In this document: positions 12,349 to 23,814 of the stretch, piece by piece
How positions within the stretch are numbered: position 1 is the first letter of the stretch
Layout of the letters: each line of letters opens with the position of its first letter
Assembly: GCA_020746835.1 (NCBI GenBank)
Contig: JAGPNK010000031.1
Coordinates: forward strand, 124,001-188,000
From: Stachybotrys elegans
Taxonomy: Eukaryota; Ascomycota; Sordariomycetes; Hypocreales; Stachybotryaceae
Direction of reading: 5' to 3'
Length of the DNA: 64,000 nt
Program-made: the position numbers and the translations under genes
Notes under the pieces: model-generated
Database searches by the model: none
Told to the model about the DNA's origin: nothing
Seen by the model: the letters and a program-made list of their open reading frames with translations, nothing else

Positions 12349-12479
12349 GAGTACTGGGTAGTTTACGGCTGGGAATGTCCAAAATGCATAAAAGGTACAC
12401 AGCAAAGTTGTGAGTACTGGATAGTTTACGACTGGGAATGTCTAAATTGCATAAAAGTTAACTACACAGCCAAGTTGTG
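12349..12479 (+). repeat. Two-copy tandem repeat, units of 63 and 68 bp
   Basis: Unit 1 (12349-12411) and unit 2 (12412-12479) share GAGTACTGG, TAGTTTACG, CTGGGAATGTC, TGCATAAAAG and AAGTTGTGA in the same order. Several of the differences are G/A or C/T changes. Confidence 0.85.
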
Positions 12480-13540
12480 ACTGATGTGGAGTGACATGCA
12501 GAAATTCCGCTTAGGTGGTAGTTGCGATGGTAAGAATTGGGTTGCGCTCAGTCCAAACCCTCGCCGTCTGAGAGTGTGTGCGACAAGCTGCAGCCACCAG
12601 GGAAACTACCGATCGACTGTTTAACCCCTCTCCCAGGGGCAGCATTGTCTTGGGTGGGTGGTGCTGTTCCACGCGACAGTTACCATGCTCGCCAAAATGG
12701 CAGGCGACGCGAGCCTCTCTGATCATTCTCAGGCGTCGTCCCGATGTGGAATGCATGTGATCCTGCTTCAACTCTGGCGCTGAGTCGCTAGACACCCACA
12801 CTCAACTCCGGCCTAGTGGGACTGGCCCAATGGAAAGAGGTAAAGAGAGACAGGTCTGCCCTGCTCGCCAATTAGTGCGGATAATTGAGCAGGGTGCCAA
12901 ACGGCCCCACTGGACCAATATCAATGTGAAGCCTATTGTTTCCGGCGGCAGAAAAGCTGCAAGGTGGAAGGGACACGCTAGTGGAAGCAGCTTTACGTCT
13001 GATGCAGCGCCGTCAAACATTTAGGTGGCCAAACCGGAAACCGACCTGAGGCCAGCGCGTAACTTCATGACCATGCCTGCAGACAGTGGCCATGGTTCAT
13101 TTATGCCATTCATTGTGGATGCTACGATCTGGTAGAAATAATGGTGGCTGGACAGACTTTGGTGCCGTCCAGCGCTGTAGTTGATGAACTCTGGCCCCTG
13201 TGCAATAGAATTCGCCCTTTTTAGCATTCGTATTCACCAAAACTCTGCATGGTGTATGTGTCAATGTTGCTGGAAACCGATCTGCGGCTCTGGGTGTATG
13301 GTAGAGAAGGGGGCAGTTCTTCATCAGAAACGATGGACACCCTGCTTCTACGCTATCCACGTCTTGCTAGACATGTATACATGTAGGGAAAGTGCTGCCT
13401 CCAATCATTCCACCCTACCTTGGTGATAGACAATGTGTCTCCGACCCTGGCTTTGACGCGAGCCGCTTTCCAATGCATGTTTAGAAACAAGGCTGGCAGC
13501 CCCCAATCAACATGGTCAAAGAATAATTCAGGGGTTGGAG

Positions 13541-13550
13541 TAATATATAT
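13541..13550 (+). promoter_or_regulatory. Possible TATA box of the GNAT gene
   Basis: TAATATATAT lies about 145 bp before the ATG at 13694, followed by a CT-rich leader and a good start context (CACCATG). Confidence 0.35.
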
Positions 13551-13693
13551 GTGCCATGGCACAGGGTCATAATTTTGCCTTTTTCTTTCGCTTAAAACTC
13601 CCGTCCTATCAGCATCTCTATGCCTCTGACTGCTCCTGCCCTCTACTTTCTTCTCTTATTTTGAGCTGGCCAGCCATTTGACATCAAGTCACC

Positions 13694-15419
13694 ATGTCAT
13701 TGGCCCCGCATTCGACATATGCCGCTGGCATAGACGTGTCCCGGGTTCTCTGGGACCGCATGGAGTATCTGCCTCTCGACAAGATGTTGTTTGGGGATGA
13801 TATCCTGCTTCTTTTAACACCGGCTGTCGTTCCACTAGACCACAGTTCGTCTGAGCCCAGTGACCCCTTTGAGCCCTTGGGCGTGGCTATATCTCGACGG
13901 TATCCTCTCGTCCGGCACGTGCCTTATACCAAGCGCCATGGCATTACCGGGGCTCACGTTGCTTTCATCAAGAGGGCAAAGGTGGTCATCTTTGTTATCA
14001 CCGATTTACATGAAGGTGGCGGTACTAATCAGTCATATCTGGCTGAAATCGTGAGAGAGGCTTGCGAGGAGCGGCCGCTAGTCCTTGTCGCGTGCTGCGA
14101 GGTTCGAGGGAGCGATGCGGACGCGCTCGACTTTCCGACTCTGGTCCAAGTACCGGGGTTCTCTCCGCAGGACCTCCGAGCCATAACTCCGCTGCTCGTT
14201 CACGGGAGGTCGTCTCCATCGTCTCCAACTCATGGAAACTCGGACCCTCTGCAAGGACGCATCTCGTGGACGACGGAGGAGTACGTCCCCGGGCGCGATG
14301 CGGCAGAGGCATATATGCTATGGCAATCGAGTGTCTCTGAGCAGTTCTACCTGAAGCGATCCACTTGGGCAGCATTGCTTGGGCGACAGGAGCACCGGTG
14401 TCGAGTCGTTCGACACCCACGCACCGGAGAAGTGGTCGGGTTATGTATGACCTACACTAATTACGCATTCAAAGATGGTCCTCTCGTCAAGTCGATTGCA
14501 ATCCTTGTGGTGCGAGAAAACTACCGTGGCTGGGGTATTGGCCAACTACTCTGCGATGAGGCGGTAAACAGGCAAGAGCCTCACGGCTCGCGTGTGGATC
14601 GCATTCAAGTGGGCAGCACATTTCCCCGGCTCCTATATGGCATCCCTACCAACAACAGGTACACGGATTGGTTCAAGCGGCGAGGATGGCAGGTGGATGA
14701 GAATGAGCCGGGACGAGGCCGACTGGTCAGCGATTGGGTCCTTCGATTCTCGGACATGCCGACCTCGAATCTGGCATCTGCAGGGCTAGTGTTTAGGCCG
14801 TGCGACATACGTGACGTGGAAAAGGTACGCGGCATGGTGGCCAAGGAGTCAGAGCGGAAGCTGGGGTTTGGCTGGTACGAGCTGTACTCCAAGGTACTGG
14901 AGAGCATGTACATGGAGGATGTTCTGGTGGGCTTCGAGGGATCTCCCCAGGCTGGCGAGGCGGATCCGGTTGCCATCGCAATCACCTATATCCCCAACAG
15001 CGACAGCCCCATCGCTACTGAGATGCCTCTAACTGAGAACCTGGGGTCGGACATTGGGGGCGTCAGTTGCATCTGCATCAAAGGTGCGTGAATGGCGGAG
15101 CGGGAATGGGCTGATGTCAGGATCGTCACTGGGGTTGCTAACGAGCGGCGGCTTTTACTCTTTTTCGCAGATGACGACCCATTGATGGTCAACAGGCGAG
15201 ACACGGTCATGGTACGACTTCTGCATAGCTGCAGCAAGTTGCTGAGCGAAAAGGGCATGGTGGGCATGTTCATCGACGGAGTCAAGCAAGGGAATACAGG
15301 CTTCGAATCACTGGGTAAGGTATTAATGCCAGGAGAAAAGTACAGTTGGCTAACAACTTGGCTTGGCATCAGGGTTTAGGAAGTGGGCCGAGTACAGAGA
15401 AGTCTGGCGGGATGTGTGA
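13694..15419 (+). CDS. Tandem GNAT protein related to the C-terminal half of GH3-GNAT glucosaminidases
   Basis: Model: join(13694..15083, 15171..15314, 15373..15419), 526 aa. The introns are 87 and 58 nt, both with GCTAAC branch sites. Residues about 1-175 resemble the non-catalytic C-terminal segment of GH3 beta-N-acetylglucosaminidase-like proteins (ISRRYPLVRHVPYTKRHGI ... AKVVIFVI ... LVLVACCEV). The first GNAT domain (about 190-350) has an acetyl-CoA loop, RENYRGWGIGQLL near residue 274. A second GNAT-like domain (about 365-526) ends GMFIDGV ... LGFRKWAEYREVWRDV, but its loop reads NRRDTVMVRLL and lacks the RxxGxG glycines. In relatives I recall, a GH3 catalytic domain precedes this region; here the ORF starts after it, with promoter-like sequence upstream. 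Role: probably an N-acetyltransferase of unknown substrate. Confidence 0.87.
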
Positions 15420-15571
15420 AGAGATCGAGGCGCGGCATGAAGCCTGCCAAAGAAGTGCTTCCGGTAGAGAATAGGAAAGGGCAATTGCAACGCCGATGCT
15501 GTAGGCAAGTCCGATGGATACGATAAGTTCTGCACCTTCGGGCAGGCCCTCTGCCACGATGACACGAGGGA

Positions 15572-15878
15572 GCGGCCGGCCGGAGCACTGTCCAATCAGA
15601 ATTTGTATGTTCCGGAACGCCCAGGAAAGATCAGTACCAGGAGCGGCTAGACCGCCTCTGAACCCTCCACCACTCTCAACTTCCGGCTTGCACTGCGACG
15701 CTTGCCAAGAAAACTGAACAGGGTAACTGGTGCACAGGGGAGCGAGACTGGGTGGCTCGCAGCGGGCATGTGCTAGTTCCTGGTGGCGCATGCGACGCAA
15801 CTGCAGGTACAGGAAGGGACAATCCCTGCAGAGATCCGGAATATACAGAGGTTGATTGGACGGTGCTCCGGCCGGCCC
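15572..15878. mobile_element. MITE-like element with inverted family-1 ends
   Basis: The left end (15572-15620) reads GCGGCCGGCCGGAGCACTG then TCCAATCAG then TTCCGGAACG. The right end (15835-15878) is the reverse complement of the same unit. The ends are about 45 bp and the whole about 307 bp, with no coding capacity. This is the size and form of a MITE, though no clear target-site duplication is visible. Confidence 0.55.
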
Positions 15879-16439
15879 CATCCTTACCCCATGGCTACAT
15901 GGTTGGTCATGGAAGAGTGCAGGGCGACTAGATATACACTTGATATCCGTAGCCAGACGAAAATAGGGTCAAATGCTCGAGTCTGGGCTGACAAGGAGAG
16001 CCCCATCTGCTAATGGGTAATTGTAGCGCATTGACCCGTTGAATTTATTCGACTTTCCACAAGACGCAGTTCCGAGACGCTGTCAGGCTCGCCTAGGTCA
16101 AGTGACTAGGTGGGGAATCCGCTAGGATAGGCTTGATTCATTACCCGGAATTCAAGAGACTCGTGTTCAGCGGCTTCGAAAAGCCCCTGCCTAGAGGCAG
16201 CTAACCCAGTATCCCTTGCCAGCTTCGGCCGGCACCAAAGTAGGTAGGCAGTTCGGCCAGCAGTCTCCCTGTAGTCCGGTCCACCTGACAGCACCCGCCC
16301 GTAGCGATCGACATCGCCCATACCCCTGCTGCTGCCATCGCAAATCAGGGCTATGGGTCAGGGGACTAGACGCCCGGAACCGACGCCCTTCCCGGCTTCA
16401 GACTCGGCATGGCCCGGCTTGTTCGCGCTGCCATGGCCG

Positions 16440-16650
16440 TCGGCCTGCTTCTGACTTCCGCAGCGAGAGAATAGAATATGTTTGCCGGCCTGCCAGTCAC
16501 TGCACTAGGAGGCTCGGGCCGTTTGCTCGGGAGCTTCGCTAGCGGCGAGGTCGGGCATGTCGGGGTTCTGTATACAAGCGCGCGGCTCGACTTGGGGTCA
16601 CAACGTGGCTTGCGCTTCCGGGTTTTCGTACATGGCTTGGCAAGACAAAG
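16440..16650 (-). pseudogene. Decayed fragment of a Zn2Cys6 transcription factor
   Basis: Read on the minus strand this aligns with the zinc-cluster region of the factor at 23815. The blocks AAGCC(A/G)TGTAC, CGCAAGCCACGTTGTGA, the segment leading to CCCGACCTC and GCTAGCGAAGCTCCCGAG appear in the same order as at 23960-24110. The stretch coding the last cysteines is deleted and the frame is broken soon after. The similarity continues into the FYS block about 100 bp further on. Confidence 0.55.
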
Positions 16651-17660
16651 AGTCCTACGTGCTGCAATTGGCAAGGATACATGAAACCAAGTTGGAAGTT
16701 CCCTTATGCTCCCCTGCAGTCAACACACCGTAGCCGCCATGTTGCTTATCCCCATCATTTTGTGTCGTTCGTTATCTCATTGGCATCTCATCCGAGGGTA
16801 TGCCGCTCGCTCCGCTTGATTGACGCCCCATTCTTTCCAGAAATGGTAAACGACGCGGAGCCTTCATGGCAAGTATCGGCCAGCGCCCAGTCTGCGTGAC
16901 ATTCCCGGCACACACGCCAACGCGCATGCGGGTAGCTTGCCCACTAAGCGTGCCGTTACAAATATGCTTCATCGTAATTGCCACCCCGATGCGGAAGCAA
17001 ATCCATGGACTGGTTTGGATGCTGGTGCTCAGCTGAAAGCGCTGAAGCCAGGCCAGCAGGGTCTGACACAAACTGGCAGCCCCACTGGTAATGAATCTTT
17101 TGGAGATGGCAACAGGCCGAGGATCAGTCCCGGCGATATTCTCCAACCGATATAAACATGCTGCATGCTGAGCAGGCACAGGCCGCAAGCGTATGAGGTC
17201 GGGAAGTCCGCCTTCCTTCCATACAAACTTGCCCATGGCCATCAATGCCAATGTGCGATGATATGATGGACACTGTAGCAGGCTCCGGACACACTGTTGA
17301 GTAGAGACCCTGGAACACCGATGAGGCCACCCCTCTTTGCCTATCCCTGACCACTGACCATCGTTCGTTCCGTTCCATTTCCTTCCCTTCTTCGTAGTAG
17401 TCTCCCAGGCGGCGGGAAATGGAAAGGACTGGCCCATCATGCTCAAGCCTGAATCAATACCTTTCCACAAGACCCATTGACAGAGCAGGTGTGAGCGCTA
17501 GTCTCGAATTGTTATCCGCCTTGACAGCTTGATATCCGGCCCACGAAGAAACCTCGCGGCATGGTTCCTCCCTCGGATCAAAGATGGCTTGATCCCCTTA
17601 TTGGGTCGGCCCCGTCCACGTCGGCAAAGTTGTCCACACGAGTGGCTCAGCACATGGGGA

Positions 17661-17680
17661 CCCCCCCCCCCCCCCCCCCC
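17661..17680 (+). repeat. Poly-C tract (20 C)
   Basis: Twenty consecutive C, followed by TT and five more C. The length is likely uncertain. Confidence 0.9.
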
Positions 17681-18300
17681 TTCCCCCGAGGATGGGTGCC
17701 GGCCAGCATAACTTCGCACCGCCTACCGTTTGTGGGTTGGTACGCGACCTGGCCCTTAGTCCCGAACTTCACATCCCGAACAAGCGATCGACCAACCTGC
17801 AAGCTAATCTGGAATATCCATTTCACTTCCTCGTACTCCGTAGTGCGCATCTTCCACTTCCCGGTTCTTGTCGTTCATTATTTCCGGTGGGGGCATGAAC
17901 ACCGTCCAAGGGTCAACGTAGATCATCCTTGCATCGCACACCCACCCCTACGGCTGCTGTTCCGTACAATTGTGGCCAAGCTTTTGGCGCCTTGGCAAAC
18001 ACCACATCAACGTCCTTGAAAGGGAGACCTCGGTGCTGTTCTCTTCGCCTCGGGGTTGCTCCGTCCTCAAGTTCTTCGAATCTCAACATCAGTCTGCAGG
18101 CCGATGGTCACTACAAACAGTTTAACTAGCTCTACAGAGCGCATCAATGCCCGATATTCCAGCGACTTCGAACTTACACCTTCTCAAGCCTCGCCTGCCT
18201 GTGGAGCCTATCCGGCGCGGCTGGCGAAGCACAGCAACTCCTCCCCTGAGCCGAGCATATCCAATAGCCTGACGCAAACCCGGCTATTGCTGCCTCTATC

Positions 18301-19459
18301 ATGCTAGCACGTTACGTTACAGTATGCTTTAGCCCTTTGGCTCCGATCATGCTTGGATGCAGGTTGGTTGATATACTCTGGATTCGGAAAATCAGCCTGG
18401 CAGTGAATGACATTGTACTCGCTGTCGCTGTTGTGAGGATGCCAACCCTGATCAACCATCTCAACCACTAATTTTCCTTCATAGCTTTTCGTGTTCGCAA
18501 TGAATGGGGTTTTCGCCGCGGCCAGTGAGTATACTACAATCATCAGACGTACTTCATGCTGATACAGAATTCAGTAGCGATCTATAACCCGGATTCAGAT
18601 ATATCCACACTCGAGCCCGTCAACGCTTCTATGCTATTCACTGTATGCACCATTCACGCTCCTCCATCCACCACGTCAAGCTGACTTACAGGTTACAGCT
18701 TCTACTTGTCGCAAATATATTGTACATGCTGGCCGAAACGCTTGCCCATCTCGCCCTCCTCGCCCTCCTGGGTTCTATATTCTGCGACATGCGAATTGCT
18801 TATCACCTCTTGATGACTGTGGTTGGCATATGGGGCCTCACAAGCAGCATAATAGTTGGCATATGTTGGAAATTTCGGACTGGCGAGACGGGGGGTGGCG
18901 TTAACATCTATCACTTCTTGTTGGCGCATGCCTGCATTGAACTTTTCTTTAGCATACTTCCTACAGCCCTGTATCTCCCTGCTATATACAAGCTGAATAT
19001 GAAAAGGTGGAAGCGGTGGAAGCTTTTCGGCTTATGGTCGTTACCTACCCTCTTGTAAGTGAGCTCCATCACGAAGCTATCGTCGCTAACGTACCGGCGA
19101 CTATAGAATCATCATGGTTTTCATCTGGCGCCTGGTAACTCTTGCTAGGCTGTCAACCCCAGGCACCTATCTGTGTATGTCTCGCCAATCTTTTATATAC
19201 CTGACGCCGCTAATGACAAGCAGTTGATGATTCGGAGATTGTGAGCAGCAGTGTCGTAGAATGCAGCATCCTTACGGTCTACACCTGTGCCCATTCGGTT
19301 TACAGCGTATTCAAGGTGGCCTTTAAGTCTCTCAAGGAAGCATTCCTCAATGGTTCTCAGCAGGGCGACATCGAGCAGGGGAACTGCTACTCTGTCTCCT
19401 TTGGGAAAGATGCCCCTGAGAATAGTTGTGGCACTCCATCTATGCGATCAACAGTGTAG
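18301..19459 (+). CDS. Pth11/fungal-rhodopsin-like 7-TM membrane protein, copy 2
   Basis: Model: join(18301..18432, 18485..18524, 18575..18642, 18699..19054, 19107..19174, 19224..19459), 900 nt, 299 aa, phases consistent. It is a paralog of the gene at 7879: exon 1 is again 132 nt in phase 0, the second exon ends in phase 1, and the penultimate exon is again 68 nt. It has one extra intron (18643..18698). Hydrophobic segments follow the same plan: LAPIMLGCRLVDILWI, ISLAVNDIVLAVAVLFVFAM, LLLVANILYMLAETLAHLAL, a GIWGLTSSIIVGI segment, ACIELFFSILPTALYLPA, LLIIMVFIWRLVTLA, and a final CSILTVYTCAHSVYSVF matching the FIICACSRSVY block of copy 1. Function unknown; by family, a possible surface sensor. 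Confidence 0.83.
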
Positions 19460-20079
19460 GATAGTTGATTGCCATGATTTCGACTCTGTCGGAGTGGCGT
19501 TTCTCCTAAAATAACTTCTATGTTGATGATACCTACCCTGATAAAGGGGTTGCTTTACAAGCAATTATTGCCGTTCCGATTCGGTTTCTTTTCTTACCTC
19601 GCTGTCGGATACACCGCGACCTTGAAATTTTATTGTTGTAGTTTATTCCACCTCTACACTTTAACCTCTTTTAATAACTATATATGCGATTGGTGTTTTT
19701 AGGAACCCGGCCCAGTGCCATCGTGATTCTTATCAGCTCCTCTACCCAAGTCTAGATGCAACTGTACAGGGCTTGCTGGCTTTTCCCGAGAGACTTATTC
19801 CACCACCATGGGTCCGGGAGCTTGTACCCTGATGTGATGTGAGGTAATTGGCATCTTCGAGGCGCCATGTCAATCATCACAAGGCTCACAGGCGGTCCAA
19901 CACGGGGCGAGTAATAGCCTCTTCGGTCTATGTACGTGTAACCACCATTGTCGTCCCGGCTTCAATTGCACTTGTCCTTCCAGACAATTATGTCCCTTGG
20001 ATTGCTGTACTCTAGTTGTTCTGTAGCAAATGACGTTAACTTGAGGTAATGCTGCCGATGGCTGGGCAAGGGCAATGAA

Positions 20080-20124
20080 GCGGCCGGCCGGAGCACCGTC
20101 CAATCAGCTCTCGTCTGTTCCGGG
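20080..20124 (+). repeat. Family-1 CCAAT unit (copy C)
   Basis: GCGGCCGGCCGGAGCACCG, then TCCAATCAG, then CTGTTCCGGG. Same order as the other family-1 units. Confidence 0.8.
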
Positions 20125-20849
20125 CAACGAGGACAAAGGCTCAAGACCAGGGTTCGACGAAGCCCCTGTTTCTGAACGAGGTGAACAACCAATAGGAGCG
20201 AGTCCGATTTGTGGGTGGGAACCCCATTGCCACATCTGGATATCTGGATTTGCCTTTGGCTTCCATACCCCAACACACAAGACTAGGCCCGATGCAGTAA
20301 GCGCCGAGCAAGGTCCTTCGTTCTGCTCGTTCCTGTATGTGGACGCACACCCTCCCATGCTCAGAGAGCCCGGTGGCATCCCAGATCGCGGGCAAGGCAG
20401 AGCCGAGGGAGGCCGACCCAGACAATGGGGCGTGGTTTACCTTTTTCTCGCAACTGCCGGGCTTCCAGCCGATTCACATTTCGAGTGGACCTTCACCATA
20501 ATGATGAGGTGATGGGCGGCCGGCCGGAGCAAAGGCTGTACGGAGTACTCCGTGGATCGCATCCTTCGCTGGCCCTGACGCGCGCAGGCGGCCCAATCCA
20601 AGTTCCACTGAGAGGGCAAGGACCAGTCGCTGTAAAGATCGGTGCATGAGTGGTTCAGCCGAAGTCTCCTGCTTCCGGCAGGCACCCAGATCCACCGCGA
20701 TGACCTGCGGTGATGGAACGCTCCGGTGGGGCACTATCTGGTCGACTGAGGCCGGGAAAACAGAGGTCAAGGCCACCATCAGCCAGCACGGTGAGCCAGA
20801 TAATTGTATGCTTATTCAGCGCTGGCGCTTCCTTTCTTTAATCAAACTT

Positions 20850-21200
20850 TATGTATCCTTTCTCTTTCGCCTGCCTCTTTGTCTCTAGGTGGCAGAAGCA
20901 ACAATGCCTGACCCCCTTTCCTGGATTGTGACTCTCGCGCATGTGTCGCCCGATTCACCGGAGCTGAGTGTGAGCGTCTAGGGAGTATCTGAGTGCCCTC
21001 CCCGCCCCGAATCCCAAACGGGGTCGCTACAATGCCTCCACATTGGGGCGCCAACGTGAAGACGACTTGGCGTGCCGAGGTCATGCCACGGAGGGAGGAG
21101 GGGGGCAGGCCACAGAATGCTCGCGTCGTTCTCCATCTTGGGGTATGTTGGTGCACATCCGGGCAGGAACGAATAAGGGATTGAAGTCATGCGCGTAACA
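20850..21200 (+). repeat. Dispersed repeat family 2 copy
   Basis: It starts with a TTTCTCTTTCGCCTG pyrimidine tract and AGGTGGCAGAAGC. It carries the block CGCTACAATGCCTCCACATTG, collinear with CGCCAAGGTGCTTCCACATCG at about 9670 and CGCCAAAACGCCTCCACGTTG at about 27564, and then GGGTATGTTGGTGCACATCC. Confidence 0.6.
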
Positions 21201-21615
21201 GGGCCGAGACAACAGACGAAATGTGCGAAAGAGGAAAACTCCATCGTCCCATGGAACTCCAGCGCTCATCCATGGTTGCATATCCCACTCTCCCATCGAC
21301 AAGTACTCTCTTATACGCCACCCGAGCATAATTCAGACACTGTTGATCAAGGGCTTTACGCGCTGGCCCAGGGTCGGTTTCTAATTCTAGCTAGTACCAA
21401 AGTGATTGGATAGCACCTTCTCAGACATGAGGCAGCTACCATACCATTTGGATTCCTGCACACCAACCCCGCCCCCCTAGTCGCGCGCGTAGCCTCCTTT
21501 CACGCCCTTTTAACTCCGCATCCGTCTTGCACCAGCATCATTTCGTCACTTCGCCTTGTTCTTTTGCAGTCACCGACTTCCATCCGCCCCTCCACCTCTT
21601 ACACGTGTATCGGAT

Positions 21616-22008
21616 ATGGCGTCTCTTCCTCTCCGCCCACGGCGCACAGAACAGCTCAACAACAAGCGTGCATCAGTCGGAAGCTGTGTCAATAAGAGCC
21701 CAAGTGGAACGACCCATCGCTCGCCCAATAATTGGTCTCGACAACGGAATAGCCACAATAGGCAAATCGGGAACAGTACATGCAAGCTATCTAAGAGGCC
21801 TCGGCCTGCCGGCGCGGAACGCTTCAGGATCTATGAAGACGCAATAGCCAGCAACCCTCAAAGTAATAGAAGCCATGCTTCTAATGCATGTTATAAAACA
21901 AATCTAGAAAATGTTCAACCTGGAAACGCTTCCACCCCCCGACGTCCCTGTAGGGGTGAAGGGAGCACTCGAACGGTTCTGGGCAAAATATCACCCAACA
22001 TACTCTGA
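21616..22008 (+). CDS. Hypothetical basic, Ser/Asn/Arg-rich protein
   Basis: A 130-codon frame (MASLPLRPRRTEQLNNKRAS ... RTVLGKISPNIL) after a CT-rich leader. It is basic and low-complexity with no fold I recognise. The middle block KRPRPAGAERFRIYED and the tail RTVLGKISPN look like the unstructured N-terminus of a larger nuclear or cell-cycle protein, but no downstream continuation is found. It may be a truncated paralog or a chance ORF. Confidence 0.4.
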   Translation: MASLPLRPRRTEQLNNKRASVGSCVNKSPSGTTHRSPNNWSRQRNSHNRQIGNSTCKLSKRPRPAGAERFRIYEDAIASNPQSNRSHASNACYKTNLENVQPGNASTPRRPCRGEGSTRTVLGKISPNIL

Positions 22009-23814
22009 GGGAAATATAAGAGACAAGGTAGCAACCAAGTGTACTGGCTACAATGCGGCGTCAACTGGCCATTGCGCTGCTGTTGTCTCTCCCCTTGTTA
22101 TAGACGATTGTCCAGCAGACAGAGGTAAAAACATCACCCTATCCACCTTATTTGCCTTGTGGTCATTCAGTCTCTAACTACAAGCTTAGTTTGCGATATA
22201 AACTGCAATCGAGTTGGGATGATGACCCAAGGCATATCCCAGAGTCTCCTCCGCTTTCTCAGGTGTAAGCAGATTGCGGCGGCTTACTTGCTCGAGAAGT
22301 AGCCTGAACCCCTCAAGGCTGTCCTTACTGCTATGGGAAACTGACCTCGGAACCGGAGCTGGCAGCGAGGCTAAGAAGACCAGGAGAGAAATAGCTGCGG
22401 CGGGGAGATGGGGCGGCGGGGAGCTGGAGCAAGTTTCCAGCGGACATACTACACAAGTGGAAGCCTGTCAATAGCCACTCCGTCAAGCTACGCCCTCTGC
22501 ATAGAGCGTCCAGACATGAAAGCCCTCTCCTCTGCAATCACCTGGTAGACATCTACCCATCACATTTATTCTGCTTCAGCAGCTTGAAGCGACAGAGCGA
22601 TCAGCTTGGCGCTGCAACGGGAAGCGAGCGGGCATCAGGGCGAGGGTACACAGATCAGTGGAATGGCTGGTGGGGAAGGAGGAAAGTGCCGGTCATTACT
22701 TGTGACAACCAACAAGATTATGTGATGGAGACGAGGCGAGTCGCGGCGCTGCCGGGTCGCCTCAGTGCAGGCACTAATATATGGCCTCGAATGATGGAGG
22801 GTGAGGGGCACACTGGACCCCTGAAGGGTGCAATGGCCCAGTGGTGCTGGCGCTATTGGTCGATGGATGTGCGATCTAGCCGGGCCTGGCTGAAATATGA
22901 GGGCTGCGCGTTCTTACAATATCAACAGGCTGGATACAACTTTACAAGCTCATGTCATCAGTCAAATTGTCATTGCAAACCAGTGCCTCATGATGCCGCC
23001 CGGCCATTGTATGGAGGAGAGGCAGAGCCCGGCCTGGGCAGATCCCGGCCTGGGCAGATCAGCGACAGTCCATTGTGCTACGCGACGCCGTACGAACCCC
23101 TGGCCATCAAAGATGTCAACTCTTGCTTTGTCCTGTTTTGGCGTTGGTGGCCGATGACTGGCTTGGCATATCTCGCAGCGCTTGGCGGATCCGAGGCCCA
23201 TCTCGGAACCTTGAAGTAGCAGAGTCCTGATCCCTGTTTCGAGATCTTGGTGCCGTGCGCGTCGCCAACATCACGTGGTCGATGCATGGATTGTCTCGTG
23301 CCAATCGCCTTGACTTTGCTGCTCATCCCCACTACCTACATTCTCTCATTTCTTAATTGCTTTTATCATCCTCTTCTTTCTGCTTACTCTTTGGACCAGC
23401 CTGCCCTGACTTGTTTCCTCTAGCCCATGGCTAACGCAATTCTCCTTTGGAGGCATCTTCCAATTGTCTCTGCCAGGCCAGTCGATACCCAGACAACGAG
23501 GGACCAGCGACGTACAAATAAATGCTATAGTAATTCCGAGCGAAAACAACACGAAAAACCAGGCTGGGAAGACCAATCCTTAAGGCTCAACAGACGGGAA
23601 AGCCTTGGAGGAAGATAACGCACTGGAAGCCGCGCCTGGTCGTTTCGACATCCCGCTCGAAATCATTGATAGCCTGCGCTTCTCTATTGCTCGATCGCCC
23701 ACGCCATGGTGTGCATCTGTCCCCGAAGCCGCTTCTGTCCTGTCAAATAGGACGACTTCCTATAGCCCTCACGACGTATCAATACCACCAGGCTAACCTC
23801 CAGTTGAATTTCAG
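22009..23814. other. Stretch without a supported gene; 5' region of the Zn2Cys6 factor
   Basis: A 211-codon plus-strand frame (22584-23219) has no domain and includes a 16-bp direct duplication (23028-23059, CCCGGCCTGGGCAGAT twice), so I reject it. The first exon of the transcription factor at 23815 must lie here. One option is the open stretch ending at a GTATCA donor at 23776, but it has no in-frame ATG. Confidence 0.5.

Larger units (their letters stand above)
12069..13693. other. Intergenic stretch with repeats
   Basis: It contains the 3' region of the DUF3295 gene, a tandem duplication at 12349-12479, and a fragment near 12917-12955 resembling repeat family 3 (CCAATATCAATGTGAAGCC ... 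TTTCCGGCGGCAG). The last 150 bp look like the promoter of the GNAT gene. No gene supported. Confidence 0.6.
15879..18300. other. Gene-poor stretch
   Basis: Apart from the Zn2Cys6 remnant at 16440-16650, a reverse fragment of repeat family 2 (16740-16870), a family-2 head (17395-17480, GGCGGGAAATGGAAAGGAC) and a poly-C tract, nothing is supported. A TATAAACATG-like sequence at 17152 recurs near 30178. Confidence 0.5.
19460..21615. other. Repeat-bearing stretch without a gene
   Basis: It contains a family-1 unit (20080-20124), a truncated family-1 head (20516-20535) and a family-2 copy (20850-21200). Open frames up to 145 codons are antisense pairs through the repeats. The final 130 bp are CT-rich and may be a leader for the ORF at 21616. 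Confidence 0.55.

Noticed and set aside
15369..15881. 170-codon minus-strand ORF through the MITE-like element
   Set aside because: The frame crosses the inverted ends and the 3' end of the GNAT gene on the opposite strand; no domain.
20140..20165. GGGTTCGA-like T-arm sequence, possible tRNA
   Set aside because: No matching acceptor stem, D arm or anticodon arm around it; no tRNA found anywhere in the window.
22584..23219. 211-codon plus-strand ORF
   Set aside because: Trp/Gly-rich chance frame containing a 16-bp non-coding type duplication; no homology recognised.
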